Source: Pseudomonadota bacterium (GTDB taxonomy: Bacteria > Pseudomonadota > Gammaproteobacteria > Xanthomonadales > Xanthomonadaceae). Taken from it: a DNA stretch of 20,270 bases. Below are positions 20,221-20,270 of this stretch, one piece after another (positions within the stretch are counted from its first letter, which is position 1; every line of letters starts with the position of its first letter). Where the stretch lies: NCBI GenBank assembly GCA_025355485.1, contig JANXZP010000014.1, forward strand, positions 1-20,270. Direction: 5' to 3'. The notes beneath the pieces are model-generated. The model made no database searches and was not told where the DNA came from. It saw only the letters and a program-made list of their open reading frames with translations. The translations under genes and the position numbers were made by a program.

Positions 20221-20270
20221 TCCAACGCATCAGAGTGGTAAGGCGCTCGTCGGACTCCCCTTCGACGCAG

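Noticed and set aside
1..20270. CRISPR arrays, insertion sequences and phage genes.
   Set aside because: No regularly spaced repeats, transposase motifs or terminal inverted repeats were seen on either strand.

Overview
The window is GC-rich, densely coded chromosomal DNA from a gammaproteobacterium, most likely Xanthomonadales/Lysobacterales (Rhodanobacteraceae- or Xanthomonadaceae-like). I base this on the order prmA - zinc-ribbon/DUF3426 gene - fis - purH - purD, on a lysine/alanine-tailed HU-like protein of a type I know from xanthomonads, and on the erpA/DUF6776 pairing. Assignment below the order is not possible from the sequence alone. Almost all of it is housekeeping, with one clearly accessory insertion at the left edge.

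Layout. (1) 1-776: a truncated, diverged 5' copy of prmA, then a reverse-strand Phd/YefM-RelE type II toxin-antitoxin pair. (2) 777-6032 forward: prmA (ribosomal protein L11 methyltransferase), a membrane-anchored zinc-ribbon DUF3426 protein, the nucleoid protein Fis, and the purine genes purH and purD. A 91-residue helical protein of unknown function is encoded on the other strand, and its stop codon interlocks with that of purD. (3) 6487-8382 forward: a fusion of an LplT-like MFS transporter with a PlsC acyltransferase. (4) 8408-11486 reverse: DUF6776 protein, erpA (Fe-S insertion), nudC (NADH pyrophosphatase/deNADding) and ampE-like. (5) 11567-12597 forward: DUF4126 membrane protein overlapped by hemJ (haem synthesis). 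(6) 12652-17675 forward: a two-gene signalling unit. The first protein has a HPt-like domain, two REC domains and GGDEF- and EAL-like domains; all of these except one REC have lost key residues. The second is a membrane-bound hybrid histidine kinase with two REC domains and an HPt domain. (7) 17716-18276 reverse: rppH. (8) 18463-20220 forward: tRNA-Met(CAU), the HU-like protein, queD (queuosine pathway) and a phasin (polyhydroxyalkanoate granule protein).

The strongest points for a second look are the toxin-antitoxin cassette lodged in the 5' end of prmA between two differently diverged copies of the same coding segment, and the kinase/regulator pair whose c-di-GMP domains all look catalytically dead. 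Other leads are the LplT-PlsC fusion lacking the acyl-ACP synthetase part, an apparently leaderless promoter for the DUF6776 gene, and a structured, repeat-flanked element in front of purH. Gene identities come from recognised motifs; no database search was possible.
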